A DNA stretch of 64,000 nucleotides from Acanthacorydalis orientalis (GCA_034766995.1 CM068313.1:18240512-18304511), one strand, 5' to 3'. Counted from the stretch's first letter, positions 22,860 to 36,207 are shown. Translations and numbers: made by a program. Notes: generated by a model from the letters alone, not told the origin.

Positions 22860-23095
22860 AGCTTTTTCGCCGAAAAGCGCGTAAGGGAAGTCGGTTGTTT
22901 GCGTTGTTGTGCCATATTTCCTAGTTTCTCAATTATGGTCTCAAATAAAATAACTCGGTCGTTTATGAAAAAGTACCATTAAGATTTTTAATTTTTAAGT
23001 GAAACGTACAAAAATAACCCGCTACATTCGCAATCGAGAAACATTTTTTGATGAATTTCTAATAAAAGCAACTCTGAGAATTATAAAAGAGAATG

Positions 23096-23099
<4 letters not shown>

Positions 23100-23161
<62 letters not shown>
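23100..23161. repeat. Pure (TA)n microsatellite
   Basis: About 31 uninterrupted TA units. It creates part of the Ile-Tyr open frame at 22999-23184, which is not a gene. Confidence 0.95.
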
Positions 23162-23162
<1 letters not shown>

Positions 23163-26100
23163 CGAAATGCTGACGGGAAAATAATTATTTAAAACATTTT
23201 TTTCCAAATGAAATATTAATATACGTTTGAATAAAATATAATTACATGTTTCTTACATTTTGAAAAAGTAGAATGTTATTTGTGTTTTGAATAAGTAAAA
23301 GGTTCCTCTTATATTTTTCGAATATATTTCCACTGAGTTTTAAATTAAATTCCAAATATTATATTTAGTATTTTATAAAAGCACGCAGTTCTTTCCATTT
23401 CGTCTTAACAACGCGTTAACAATAATGTTTCGATTAATTTTATTTTCATAGCGTTTAATATTTTACTCGAAAAACATATATTTATTTCTTATATATCATA
23501 TTTACATTTCGTTATATTTTTATTTACAACAAATAAACATATGTTCAATAAATAATATATAACATATGTGGTTAATATTTGTTAGTTTTCTTTTCAAATA
23601 ACTTTTTATTATAATTATATATCTCTATTTAATTTTTTTTTCAAATATACGATGGTTGTGTCATATGATCAAGAAGTTTAAATTGAACATATTTAAACTA
23701 TTATTTTATTAAACCTTTATATTAATAATTATTCTATATTTAAAAAACATAGAAATTATTCTATACATTTACTAACAAATAAAAACATTAAACTATAAAA
23801 TGACAAACATATTTTATTAACGCACAGTATATAACACTTAACTTTCATTAAATACCATTCTATATAACTTAAAAATTTATCAAAAGAGCTAAATTAAGTA
23901 ATGCGTTTTAAACTTATAATTATACGTATAAGATCAAAGTAGATGTTAAAAATTTTAAATACAAAAAATATTCTCCTGGATAAATTTAAAATTTAAATTG
24001 AAAAAATATAGATGAATGTGATGACTAGGAAAAATTAATAGTAAGTAAAAAGTATGTAAAATATACAGATATTTGGAGTTGTTTTTGTATTTAGTATGAA
24101 AACTTTTGATGAAATTAGAAAAAAACATACGAGTAACTGAACTGAAGTACCTATAAAAAACAGGTTCATGCTTGAATTTAACATGAAATTAAATTATACT
24201 GTGAAACCTCGAACAATATTAGTTTTCACTAATTAAGTATCTACCAGTATGCGACACGTTTTATAACGAATTAAAATTATAGTTTATTTTTTTTTGTATA
24301 TTATATTATAAAACATACTATTTTTTCTTTAGCATATACACCGTTTGCTAATTGCGAAAACTAATTGCGAAAACTCTTTCTTAATAAATTAAAAATAAAT
24401 TTAAATAAGTTCAAATAAGTTTGTTAATTTTGTCTGTTAATTGAACATTTCAAAACTCTGTGCAATATATGAAATTGTATATGACTTATTCAAACATAAA
24501 GTTGATTTTTTTATAAATTTTTGAAAGTTAAAAAATAGCTGTAAATTGTAAAATGGTAACTATTAATCAATTTCATACAATTTCAACTTGAAACAAGCAA
24601 TTTTATAAATTATTATTGCTTTTATGAACACTGAACTTGAAGATAAAAACTATTACTGTTTACTTTTTAATAATTATTTGAAAATATTAAACTAAACGAA
24701 ATTTGTAGAGGATTTCTAACATATTATATATTTTTACGATGAATCTCCAAAAAAATTATAAGAATCGAGTATACTCGTAATATACATTTCTTTTCTTAAT
24801 TATTCATTATGTCAACTATGTGGTACGTAAATTAAAAAAATATGTTTAAATATAATTGCTTAAATCAGATTTTTTAATAAATAATTAGACATTGATGTTT
24901 TCTCTTCTATAAAAATGACAAAACATTTTTCCTAAATGAAAATACTCGATAATTGATTATTATACATTTCGATTGTGATCCCATGAGCGTCAAGCCGGAG
25001 ATGATAGCATTAGCACCGAAATGCACATAAGTAAGAGTTGAAAATAATCAATAATAACTTATTGAATATTTTTGATCAGACAAAAATTATGGGGTGTTAA
25101 TTAACAAAGAATTACTTTTGTGAATTTTTTAATAGTATATAAAAACACTAGATTAGTAGTTTTTTTTTAATATTCAGTAAATGTTGTAGAATACTGCTTA
25201 TACACTTTCTCTCAATACAAAAATTAAGATCATACATTACAAAAAATACTAGTCTTTTCATAAACACTTTATTTTACTTGGAAAAACTGTAATTAAATAT
25301 TTATTATCACTAAGAAAATCCTCAGTCTATAATTTCTTGTATAAATACAAACATTCTGATTATAAAATGCAGTTAAAACATGTTTTGTGTATAGAATTAG
25401 TAATTTTCAACGGTCTAGTGTTCAAATAGTTCTCAAATCCAAATACATTTGGTGACGAATTATATTTACATTTGATGAACAAAATCAATTTTTAAAACAC
25501 TGGTTACATTAATAAACCTACTTTTGAAATAAAATGCAATCGAATTCAATATTGTAAAAAACATGAGTTGTATGAGGTGGAATACAATTGACAAAAAAAT
25601 AGATAAAAGATTGACAGTACACTTACGGTTGAAAAATAGACTTTTATTTTTTAAAAAAATAGTTAGAAATAGATTAGTTTTAATGATTTGCTATTGATCA
25701 GTATGGTATAAAAAAAATATATGTAAAAATCATTGAGTAAAATAATAAATTTGTAATTGAAAACACATATGCATACATGCATATATATATATATATATTA
25801 TATATACATTATATATATATATATACATTACATAAGGAGAGAGAGAAATGTACCCATATCATGGTAAATTAAATGAAATCAGAAAATACTGCAACATATT
25901 GCAGTTATTTATTATCTCAAATATCGCTACAACAACGAAGTTTTTAAATCAACTGAATAATTTATACTCGAGGTACCTGGCAGAACTACATACAATATAG
26001 TTATATATATACACATGTAGTAAAAAAAATAAACAGTTTTAATCACTTGTTCAGTTGTATATTTTTTTACGAGAAATGAGAAAAGTTTAAATCTAGTTCT

Positions 26101-26405
26101 GAATATCCAATGTACATGAAATTAACCACCTGTGTAACACAACAACCTAATGAAATAATTATTGAGATTTGACATAATTTCCCAGAACGTATTCAGAAAT
26201 TAAGCATTTCGATAGAAAATATTAACGAACCGTAGAATAGAGATTTAAATGTTTTTCTATTTGTTCAGCATAAGTCGAAAAAATTAAGTTGTCTATTTTT
26301 GGACAATATTTTTATATCGTCTATAAGGAATAATTATATACATAATAAGTAACATGTTTTCACAAAATAACCTGCTTTGAAACGAAATTCGATCATTTTT
26401 AACCA

Positions 26406-26408
<3 letters not shown>
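23162..26408. other. AT-rich non-coding stretch
   Basis: It contains a 13-bp tandem duplication of CTAATTGCGAAAA (24348-24373) and a CATA/TA microsatellite at 25765-25828. A short less AT-rich patch near 24970-25035 has no recognised feature. Confidence 0.65.
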
Positions 26409-26476
<68 letters not shown>

Positions 26477-26483
26477 AGAGAGA
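26409..26483. repeat. (TA)n-(TG)n-(AG)n compound microsatellite
   Basis: A long TA run passes into TG and then GA dinucleotides. Confidence 0.93.
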
Positions 26484-26853
26484 CTGTATGTATATTCAGA
26501 ATGTAAATGAATGTATTATTTAAAAAGCAGTAAATATATAAAAAGCTTAAACAGCTTTTTCTATTATCACGTCCCTTAGCATCTAAAGAATATAATACTG
26601 TATTAAAAGAACCTTGTTTTAATCGATTCCACCCCAGTAAACATCGTTACGTTTTTCTTTGAATGTTCAAAACATAAAACATAATATACTCTAGTGAATG
26701 TGAAAAAGTGTGTAGAAACTGAAGTGTATGCATGTGTCTTAAAATAAAAAATTTTTTCTTGTAAAATATTGCAGAAACGTGATTTAAATAATATTTTTTA
26801 TGAAACATGACATTTAAAATATTTACAGTTGAAGTATAAATCAAATTATCGGT

Positions 26854-26856
<3 letters not shown>

Positions 26857-26902
<46 letters not shown>
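26857..26902. repeat. (TA)n microsatellite
   Basis: A pure TA run ending in TAATATAA, just upstream of the small inverted-repeat unit at 26931. Confidence 0.92.
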
Positions 26903-26903
<1 letters not shown>

Positions 26904-26930
26904 ACTGATTAATTTATAAGAGAATATCGT

Positions 26931-27017
26931 GGTTATGTGATTACCTAACTGCTGACCAATGAGGGTTACGGTGGAAAATACGGGATAATGAGCTATGTCA
27001 TTTTTAATTACATAACC
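26931..27017. repeat. Short terminal-inverted-repeat unit, possible MITE
   Basis: GGTTATGTGATTA (26931-26943) is complementary, with one mismatch, to TAATTACATAACC (27005-27017). The 61-bp interior is less AT-rich than its surroundings. No target duplication was seen and the superfamily is unknown. Confidence 0.35.
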
Positions 27018-28008
27018 CATTTAACACTAGATAACGTTTCATTTTGGTAATAAAACAATTTTTTATTCAAATGAAAAGAAAATAAATAAATTTCAAGATT
27101 ACATTCAAATATATAATAAATATATATTCAATATTATCATATCATTTTTAAAAATATTTCTTAAAAATGTATATTAAAACTCTATTTTATAAAATATCTC
27201 ATGCGAGTAAAAATACGAATTTAATATAATTCTAACAGTAATTAGAATAGCAAATTAAACCAGTATATTTATTATAGAAACAAACTCTTGTTTTTGTGAT
27301 GAAGAATGAATAGTTGTTTTTATATTTTTAATGTTAACGTATTGTAAAATTATATTATTATAATTTTATATTTACATGTTGGCTGAGAGTATAACACAAA
27401 TGATTCTAAATTATTCTGATATTAAAAACAAAAATAATATTAGAAGTACTCCTGTTATATAAAAAAAGTAATATTTCGTATAAAAATCTTTAAAAAAATT
27501 ATACAAAATTCATTCAAAGACAATTAATAAATTTTAAATAAAAAGAATATATCTCACAAAACATTCCTGTCGATATTTTTGGTACAAAAAATTTTTTTTA
27601 ATAAAATACTTTATTAAATATGCTTTTTTCAAAATTCTGATCCAATATAATTTTGAAATAATAATGAATTTTCATTAAAAATAGCCACATCAGGTAATAA
27701 ATTTCTTAAGTCTAAGAATGCCAAAAAGAATAAAAGTATTTTTGATACTTATTCATTTCTTTTCACTTAGAATAGAAATTTAATAAAAAAATACTAAACT
27801 TTTTTTTGTTAAAATTAACATACTGAATAAACAAGTGGGTTTAAAAAATAATATAAATTATAAATCAAAGTATTGTTTAATTTTTAAACTTTTTTTCATC
27901 AATTCATCTCGTTTTTCATACATGCCTCTTAACTAAATAAAAAAGTAAAGTATTTTACTTTATTTCGAATAAAAAGAATAAGATAGAAAAATTAACAGTA
28001 GAAATATA

Positions 28009-28056
<48 letters not shown>

Positions 28057-30050
28057 CTTACAAATTTCCTTCCACCATCGACTACCTTTTTATGTCAGTC
28101 AAAAGAATAAAAGTACTCTATGTACTTTTCAATACGATGAACTTGACGTTAGCCGTATTCTGAAGATTAGTGTTCACTGACCTAAATAGATTGAAAACTA
28201 TCACGATAATTTCATAGGTCAGCAAATATCAATTTTATTTTCAATTAAGGTGACGCTGTTCAGAAATTTATAACATCAGGATGGTGTCGAATATTGAATC
28301 AAAAGATCAAACATACTTTGGACATGACACCTTTCATTGATAATGTAATTATATCGAACGGGTCAAAATCTTTGACATTAGAGTTACTCGAGTATAGCTT
28401 GAATGCAAAAAAAAACTTTTCAATTAGTTACTTTATTAAAATCGAAAAAATTATGGAGATCACTGTATATTTTTTTAATGTGGGCACTTTTTTTTACATA
28501 TTTCTCCTAGTGTGAAGTATATTTGAAATGTAATGTAACACAGTGTATAATTAATATATTTTAATTATTAAACAGTTTTGAAATGAATCACAAGATAAAA
28601 ACATGGTAATTTAGGAAAAAAAATGCCTGATTACTAATGTACATTACTACATATACTCGTAATTAAGCTGTATGCCTTATTACAACAAATATCTCAACTA
28701 TTATCACGTAATAATGAGCTTCAATTTAACTGTTCAGAAAAAAATAATGTAATCAAATAATTATTAATAAAAAAATATTTAAAAAATATTAATTTTTAAT
28801 AAATTTTACTCATTTCATAATAAAATCGATAAATAAAATGATTATTTAATGCTTACAATAGAATGTTTTGTATTTTTGTATTTTTATTTTTAAATTCTTT
28901 TCATTTATTTCTTCTTCTGTAAATAACAATATATATATACATATATATATATATATATTATATCACAGAAAATATTTAATTTACTAAATAAAGATGAGCA
29001 TGAATTTTTCAGTAGCTTCCTAGTTGTACATTCGAGTTTTGCTTTCCAGTTTCATAAAAAATTAAAATATTAATTTTCGTTTACACTTCAGTAAAGATAT
29101 AAACTGAAATTAATTTCTACTTTTTATTGAAATCATTACATGAACTTTATTAGCAAGTGCATTTTATCGCATGAAAATAAAACTCGAACCAAATATTGTG
29201 AACGTATAAAAAAGTAAAATGTTTTAATCCGGAATACCATTTCTAAAATAATTAATTTTTTTCTTATAACTTAAAAATAATCAAATAAATTATTAAGGTA
29301 AACGAATATATAGTTTCATATTTTTTTTTGATTCAATTTCTTTCTTTTTCAGATTATTTTCGAGCATTTTTATTATTTCTATTGATTATTGTTACATATT
29401 TACATGATTGTTGCAAATAAATATATTAATATTTTAAATTGAAAAACACCAGTTACTAAAACATATTCGTATATATATATATATATATATATGTACAGGC
29501 GTACATGAATATATTTTGATTAATTCATATGATTTTCAAAATAAATCTTTAAATTAAAACAATAAATTGCAGCATACAGTTACTTACATTAATTAGTAAA
29601 TATTTACAATATATTCACTTGTAAATGCCGAATTTGCTTATAATCCTTTTATCATATTTAAAAATTTTTATGGAAATTTTAATAATTTATTCGCAAGCAA
29701 TATAATAATTAACCGATTAAAAATTTAAAAGCTACTATTTATGTAATTGAAAAATTGAAATAACATTATGTGGAGAAAAATATCGTTCTTTTCTACACGC
29801 AATGAATTTAAATTTTCGATAAAAATATGTCAATATATTTGACGATCAACTATGGTAAAATTATCAACTACAAATTAACTTTTTGGTAAATAATTTAACG
29901 ATTGCTGATTAGAACAAAATGAGCAGATTTGAATTTTTCATACCATGAAATTTACAAAGCTATTAATTATTTACTGTTTGATCTTGATTAAATATTTTTG
30001 ATAAAATGTAATAAACATTAATTTTGTCCATAATATTATATTATTATTTC

Positions 30051-30096
<46 letters not shown>

Positions 30097-30446
30097 CTTG
30101 AAAAGTAATTTTAAATTAATCAAAAAGGAACTTATCAAAGTTTTATAACTTATACTATAGAGTAGTTAACAGAGTAAAACTAATTGTAGATAAGAATGAG
30201 TAAAATGTTCAATACAGGTAAATCACACGTAGGTTGTAGAGAAACGAGTTGTTTTTTTGTATTTCCACATTCTTCTGAATGCGTAGTTTACGTCATAATT
30301 TATTAGCGACTGACTGGACAACACGCAGACATTACGATGTAAGCGTGTGTTTAATACTGGCGTAGACACATTAACGGTTGGGATTTCGATTTCTCTTTCT
30401 GTCAGATAAACAGCTCAAAATCTCCCCATATCTGTCAGAAAAATGT

Positions 30447-30500
<54 letters not shown>

Positions 30501-30737
30501 ATGTTTTTTGTTTTCTTTTCCTGATGAAAACACTTTTCTCCTAAATAAGGACAATTTATCTTTATGAAAGACGTTATCATCAGATTAATAATGTTTACAT
30601 TCGACTCGTATTTGATTCTGTATTGTATTTATAACGAAGTATAAGATATGTATCATCAACAGACACATTATTGAATTTCAAACTTGTTTGTCACATAAAA
30701 ATTTTACAATTTTTATTTACTTAAAACCTTATATAGT
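27018..30737. other. AT-rich non-coding stretch with microsatellites
   Basis: TA tracts lie at 28003-28053, 28931-28961, 29470-29494 and 30055-30092. The open frame at 28294-28515 has no recognisable motif. Confidence 0.65.
30446..30503. repeat. (CA)n-(TA)n-(TG)n palindromic microsatellite
   Basis: CA repeats, then TA repeats, then TG repeats make the whole tract self-complementary. It underlies the open frame at 30371-30580, which is not a gene. Confidence 0.93.
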
Positions 30738-30741
30738 TTAA

Positions 30742-31017
30742 CCCTTTACACTCACAAGGCCATCTGTACTGGCCGGGCACTTAAAGATGTTCTACTCCTA
30801 CAGCCAATGTAAATGCCCACATTTTATCTTTGATAAGCGTTAAATAAAAACTTTAAATAAAAACGTTAAATAAAAACGCATAAAAACTTTGATAAGCGTT
30901 CGTCAATCAATCCCATCCGGTGTTTATACTTTTCTATATTTATCAAATTCTTATCCTATTTCGTAGTATAAAAACTTCTGATTTGCTGTATAGCCTAATT
31001 GCGAGGAGTGAAAAAGG
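30742..31017. mobile_element. piggyBac-type MITE, TTAA-flanked
   Basis: TTAA lies immediately outside both ends (30738-30741 and 31018-31021). The left end begins CCCTTTACACTCACAAGGC. The right end read inward begins CCTTTTTCACTCCTCGC, giving inverted repeats matching at about 13-14 of the first 17 positions. The 276-bp interior has no coding potential. It contains a short tandem array of TAAATAAAAACGT-like units near 30840-30890 bracketed by two copies of TTTGATAAGCGTT. TTAA specificity and ends beginning CC(C/T)TT fit the piggyBac superfamily. It would need a transposase supplied from elsewhere. Confidence 0.72.
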
Positions 31018-31021
31018 TTAA

Positions 31022-31355
31022 ATTATAATACATTCCAAAAATAATAAACCGAAATCCGTGTATCGCAATATAAAATAAATTTTATTTTACTACCTACGGT
31101 TTAATAACTTTTACTTGTAGTGTGAAATTGGTGTTGGCAAACAAACTTCATTCCTGTTAAATTCAGTAGATATGAACTCATCATTAAAGTTTTATTCTTC
31201 GATTGCGATTTTGAACTGATAGTGCCACAAACCTTGTTTACATAGATTAATGTAAATACAATGTAATTTTGGATGATTTAAATGAACAGCATTAAGTATT
31301 CCATTCAATTTGAATTAATTTCACTTTATGAAATGATACATACTGCGATCAGTTT

Positions 31356-31408
<53 letters not shown>

Positions 31409-31638
31409 ATAATCATCCGTAAACATGTCACATAAAAACATATAATACTTACTTATAAAACTATAATTTTATTGAGAATGTATTTCATAAGCTAATTATA
31501 TTTCTGGTGTAGTTACTTATCGAATTTTAGAACTTTCAAAAATTTAGCCTATTTATTATTTGATTAAATTAAATAATTAGTAGTCATGTAATTTTCTCAA
31601 AAGGTACAAAATTAAAAATGAAGGATACTCAAATTATG

Positions 31639-31680
<42 letters not shown>

Positions 31681-32294
31681 TTTCAAGTACATTTCACAGA
31701 TTCACATATTTTTTTAGTGAAATGTTTAATTTCTTGAATCTTATGTTTGTCAAGAGACTGAGGCAGCAAGTGATTTTTTAATTTTTTTTATAGTTCAAAG
31801 TACAGAATAATATACATAAAAAAATGAATTCAACTGCACATGTTTAAAAATAACACAATAATAAAAATAACTGGCCGTAAGTATCTGGTGATTTTTTTAT
31901 AATTTCAATATCATTTATTTACAAAACTGTTTTTTCGGAAAAAAAACTGTTCTTGATATGTAAAGTATATTTACATTATTATTAGTTTTATTTAAAACTC
32001 AAAAATATTCATTGTTATAAAATTTATTACTGAAACTTAATAATAATTTTTGGATAAAATCTTTTGGATTATATTGCAAATATATCGATAAATGATACAT
32101 AAAAGTATTTATTATAGATAACTACTTTTAACTATGAAATAATAATATTATATGCTAGAATCAGTTCTTATTCTAAAATTTTAATTTTGTTTGAAAAAGT
32201 TAAAATGCTTTTATAATAATAGATATAAAAACTACACATATTAAAACAATCCTAATTAAATACTTCAATATACATTTATATATATATATATAAA

Positions 32295-32352
<58 letters not shown>

Positions 32353-32440
32353 CATTCAAATTTATACATATAATAGTAGAAAATTATTAGCGGTACCTCA
32401 TAATAATCGATATAACAACTAATTGTAACGAATGAACTAC
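31022..32440. other. AT-rich non-coding stretch with microsatellites
   Basis: TA tracts lie at 31363-31402, 31641-31677 and 32275-32352 (the last interrupted by AAA and C). Nothing else was recognised. Confidence 0.65.
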
Positions 32441-32505
32441 GCCATTAACGACCGAGCTATTGTGCAAAAGCTCAAGGAAATCTTATGCCTAAAGCGTCTA
32501 CACCC
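32441..32505. repeat. Possible SINE/LINE tail fragment
   Basis: A less AT-rich segment contains CCATTAACGACCGAGCTATT, loosely resembling CGTTAATGACCTTAGCTGTC at 36731-36750. Sequences of the form TTAATGACC(N)TAGCTGT are, to my recollection, common near the 3' ends of insect short retroelements. The call is tentative. Confidence 0.25.
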
Positions 32506-33521
32506 TTCCTTCAATATGTACATACATACATATATTAGTTCTCACAAACCATTCCAGTTATTATTGTGGAACAAGTTGCCTTAAAATAAAATGATTTCGT
32601 CTACGCTTGTATCTTTAATAGTACAGAGTCAAACAAAATGAATATAACATGAGAAAAAAATACTTTTACAACGTCGAAAGACCACAATATATGAGAACAC
32701 TCAATGCGATGAATCATTTATATTTTTCTTTTTACGATTGCTCATAGATACTAGAATAAATATTCATTTAAATTTTTACATAGACGTCTTCCGTTAATAT
32801 TTAATAAAAATAGGTCATTCAAATAAATAATAATCAAAATTAAATTAATTTAATCATTATTATTACAGTTACTGTATAAAGTTATAGTTTTTTTAGAGAA
32901 AGCTTGTAAATTTATTTTAATTCGGTAGTGAAGACGAAAATTAAAATGATTTTGAGTAAATTGTCTTTTAGTTATTTCGTTATTTACACTTTTAATTTTA
33001 ACAGAAAAATATATACCATTCATATCGTGTTAGCGTGTATTCAATTAAAAAAAAATCGAATGAAGACTATGTTTAAAAATGTCACATTATGTACAATGTA
33101 ATAATTTCTAATGAACATTTTATTTCAGAGTGTGTAAAACTATTATCATTAATAAAAAATATGACTACATATACATACATAAATATTTATATTAACTCGA
33201 AAATAATAAATATAAAATATATACTTAGTTATTAAGAAAGACTGAAAAATAAAACGTTTGTTTAAAAATAGTGTGAATTATGCTTTAATGATTTTTAGAT
33301 ACTAGTATTTGTACCTTTACTTAATGAAATATCTACATAGATAATGCTTTAAAGCTTATTTTATTTACTTAGTTATTAGTTGTCTTAGTTTCATTTACTT
33401 AGTTATATTTATAGGTTTAACATTAAGGCATTGTTTTCACAGTGGCAAGTTCTAAGCATTACTAAACGTAGTTTCCATTAGCACAAACAATTTATATGTA
33501 CACTTGACTACATGTATGTAG

Positions 33522-33573
<52 letters not shown>

Positions 33574-33989
33574 CACACACATATGCCTATTTAAGGATTA
33601 ATGTATATGTATATATCATCATGGTACTCTATTGCGGTTATGTTTCGGACTTCTGAAAGTTTCAGTATATTTCAAACAGAGTGTAAAGTGTAAAACTAAC
33701 AGACTGCTTTTATGACATTTTGATGTAGGTTGATATATGTTTTGTATACGCACAGATTTGTTCGATGAAGTAATAGCAAACAGAAGCATCCCTTATTGAA
33801 ACATTGCCATGTCGTAAAATTAACGCTAACAGAAGAATATTGAAAATTCGCTGCTTTCGGAAATCATGTACATATTTCAAAGAAATCGTCAATTTTGCCA
33901 ATCTCTACAAATGGTAAGAAAACAAAATGTATTATTTGATTTCTTTAAATAGAATATCAATTCTATTGTTCGATGAACAGGTAACCCTC

Positions 33990-34038
<49 letters not shown>

Positions 34039-34519
34039 TTTATTTCTGTATTTCAAGTTTTTTGATATTCCATTAATGATTAATATGCAAATACAACACA
34101 ATAGAACAAATAAATCACTATTCTATAAATGCACACATAAATAATCCATTAGTCCAGTTATAAATAATGCAAATATATAATAATTCCAGCTTTTTTTATA
34201 TAGATTACTGATGTAAGATTTATAAAAGCTAAATAAATTACAACACATTTCACTTAATTTAATGTATGTTCGACATAATACATTTGTTTATTTAATAACT
34301 TTTTTGCATTTTATTTTGTGCTTTGATATTCAATAATACCCAATTATTTATTTTTTAAAAAGAAATAGTATGTTATAAATACATTTTCTATAAAATACTA
34401 ATTATTGGATACTATTTTATAAGTAACTATTAGAATTAAAAATTGATATAAACCTTTTGTTATATTAAAATAAATTTGACAACTTTATAGTAAATAAATA
34501 TCGTTTGAATTTACATATG

Positions 34520-34560
<41 letters not shown>

Positions 34561-35089
34561 GTTTTGTGTGTTTAAGTATTTACATAAAATAGTAAAATAT
34601 ACCAGTTTTCTTAGACCCACATAAAATTTAGATGTCACATCTACTAACATAATATTTTTTTATTTCAAGAAAACTAATTTTAGACTTGTAAAACGTCTCT
34701 ACTGTAACTTCACTATGGACCAAATAATATTTTATTAAAATTTCACATGTCCCAAACAAAATACAATACTACATTTATCCCAAACAGGTAACAATATTAT
34801 TCGAGAATAAAGCAACTTATCAACAAACAGTACAAAACACAAAGAACGCAAAATAATTAAAATAACATGGATTTTTGTGCAGACACACAATAAGAGACTG
34901 AAACGAATTTGTGCTCTGAGAATTCCAACACTTTTATGTTGTTCATGACGAATTGAAATTAGCACGTCAGAGTAACTCTGTAAAATCTTGAAAAATCACT
35001 AGACCTTTCTTGATCAGATTTCTATTCTTTAACTTATACGGGTCGAAAAACTTTACCAATAGCTCAACTGTCGTCGTTATTGCTTTCCA
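32506..35089. other. AT-rich non-coding stretch with microsatellites
   Basis: Tracts lie at 33523-33582 (TA then CA), 33997-34032 (TA) and 34524-34557 (TA). The open frames at 33710-33901 and 34735-34965 (minus) show no recognisable domain. Confidence 0.6.
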
Positions 35090-35239
35090 GGTTCAGACTT
35101 TTACAACCCTTTTTGTACTGCAATGCAAGAAGGTGAAAGTGAACAGGTTTTAGTGCTTTTAATTAAAGTTAGATCATTGTTACTGAGATTCGTGCAAAGA
35201 AATGAATTGCTACACGAAGATTTCAGTGCAATTACTTAA
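35090..35239 (+). other. Candidate terminal coding exon, not recognised
   Basis: An acceptor-like TTGCTTTCCAG ends at 35090 and is followed by an open frame of about 49 codons to TAA at 35237-35239. The peptide includes FYNPFCTAMQEGESEQVLVL and then LRFVQRNELLHEDFSAIT. Its acidic, Gln- and Arg-containing composition is unlike the background, and the DNA is less AT-rich. The frame is open a further 10 codons upstream. No family was recognised and no partner exon was found. Confidence 0.2.
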
Positions 35240-35467
35240 TTTACACATCACATGGTATAAAAACATAACGTAATATAGAAAGATTAGACATACTGTCTTA
35301 ATATTTTATTTTTATTTAATTAATTATTTAACTTCACCTTTCGCTTCTAGAAAAAATTTTAAATATTTAAATCAATTATCAAAATAAAATTATTTTCATA
35401 AATTTTAGCTAAAAAAAATAATATATGTTTTTCTATAGTTATTATTATATGAAATTATAATAATTTA

Positions 35468-35546
35468 TTAAATCGGTAAGAAAATAATTGCGGTTTATGA
35501 CCTTCAAATTCATATATAAAACAGTAATTATTTTCCTGACGTCTAA
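35468..35546. mobile_element. 79-bp palindromic mariner-type MITE (MADE1-like layout)
   Basis: The left half begins TTAAATCGGTAAGAAAATAA and continues TTGCGG. The right half read inward begins TTAGACGTCAGGAAAATAAT and continues TACTG. The two halves share GAAAATAATT and most following bases, so nearly the whole unit is one inverted repeat. The left end matches the TTAGGTTGGTG-type mariner terminus at 20 of 26 positions, including AAAATAATTGCGG. TA lies outside both ends (35466-35467 and 35547-35548). Length and layout parallel the 80-bp human MADE1 element, made of two mariner ends joined. There is no coding capacity. Confidence 0.62.
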
Positions 35547-36059
35547 TATTGACGATTATTTTATAAAACGTGATATTACTTATTTACCTGTCAGAAACAT
35601 TCATTGTTACCCTATAATTTCCTAAAACTCTATCATTTCATTGAATATATTTATATAAAAATATTATTAGTTCAACAACAACCATCAAAAATAACGAAAT
35701 CAAAACATTACTCTTTAAATTAATATTATGAGTCAGTTTTTATTCAAGTGTTATTGGTTTTTTTTCTTAAAATAAAAAAAAATCAAACAATGACAGATAT
35801 TTACCTCATAGAATAAACTTCTTTATATATTTTAATTTTGTCACTGAATATATGACAACTTACAGCACACATATTAAATATAATTTATTGTACAAACAAC
35901 GACAAGGTCTACAAAAATACTATGATTTGTTCTTAAAAATATCTAAAATTGATTTCATAATACTTTAAGTTAACATAGCATTAAACTATTTTTCGGAATT
36001 ATTTTTTCTTTAAATAATGTTGTTTTCTTTAAATATTGTGCACATATATACATACATAT

Positions 36060-36092
<33 letters not shown>

Positions 36093-36207
36093 CCCATAAA
36101 AATTTCAGAGTATAAAACTATATATTTATGTCTGTCAAAATATATTACAAATAAAAGAAAATATGTACATCTATGCGGATTCTTTTCGGACAATATTTCT
36201 CAATCTG
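35547..36207. other. AT-rich stretch with one microsatellite
   Basis: It holds a CATA/TA tract at 36043-36091; nothing else was recognised. Confidence 0.65.

Noticed and set aside
34735..34965. 76-codon minus-strand open frame with a moderately protein-like start
   Set aside because: It is hydrophobic and Leu/Ile-rich, with no conserved motif, splice signal or supporting context.
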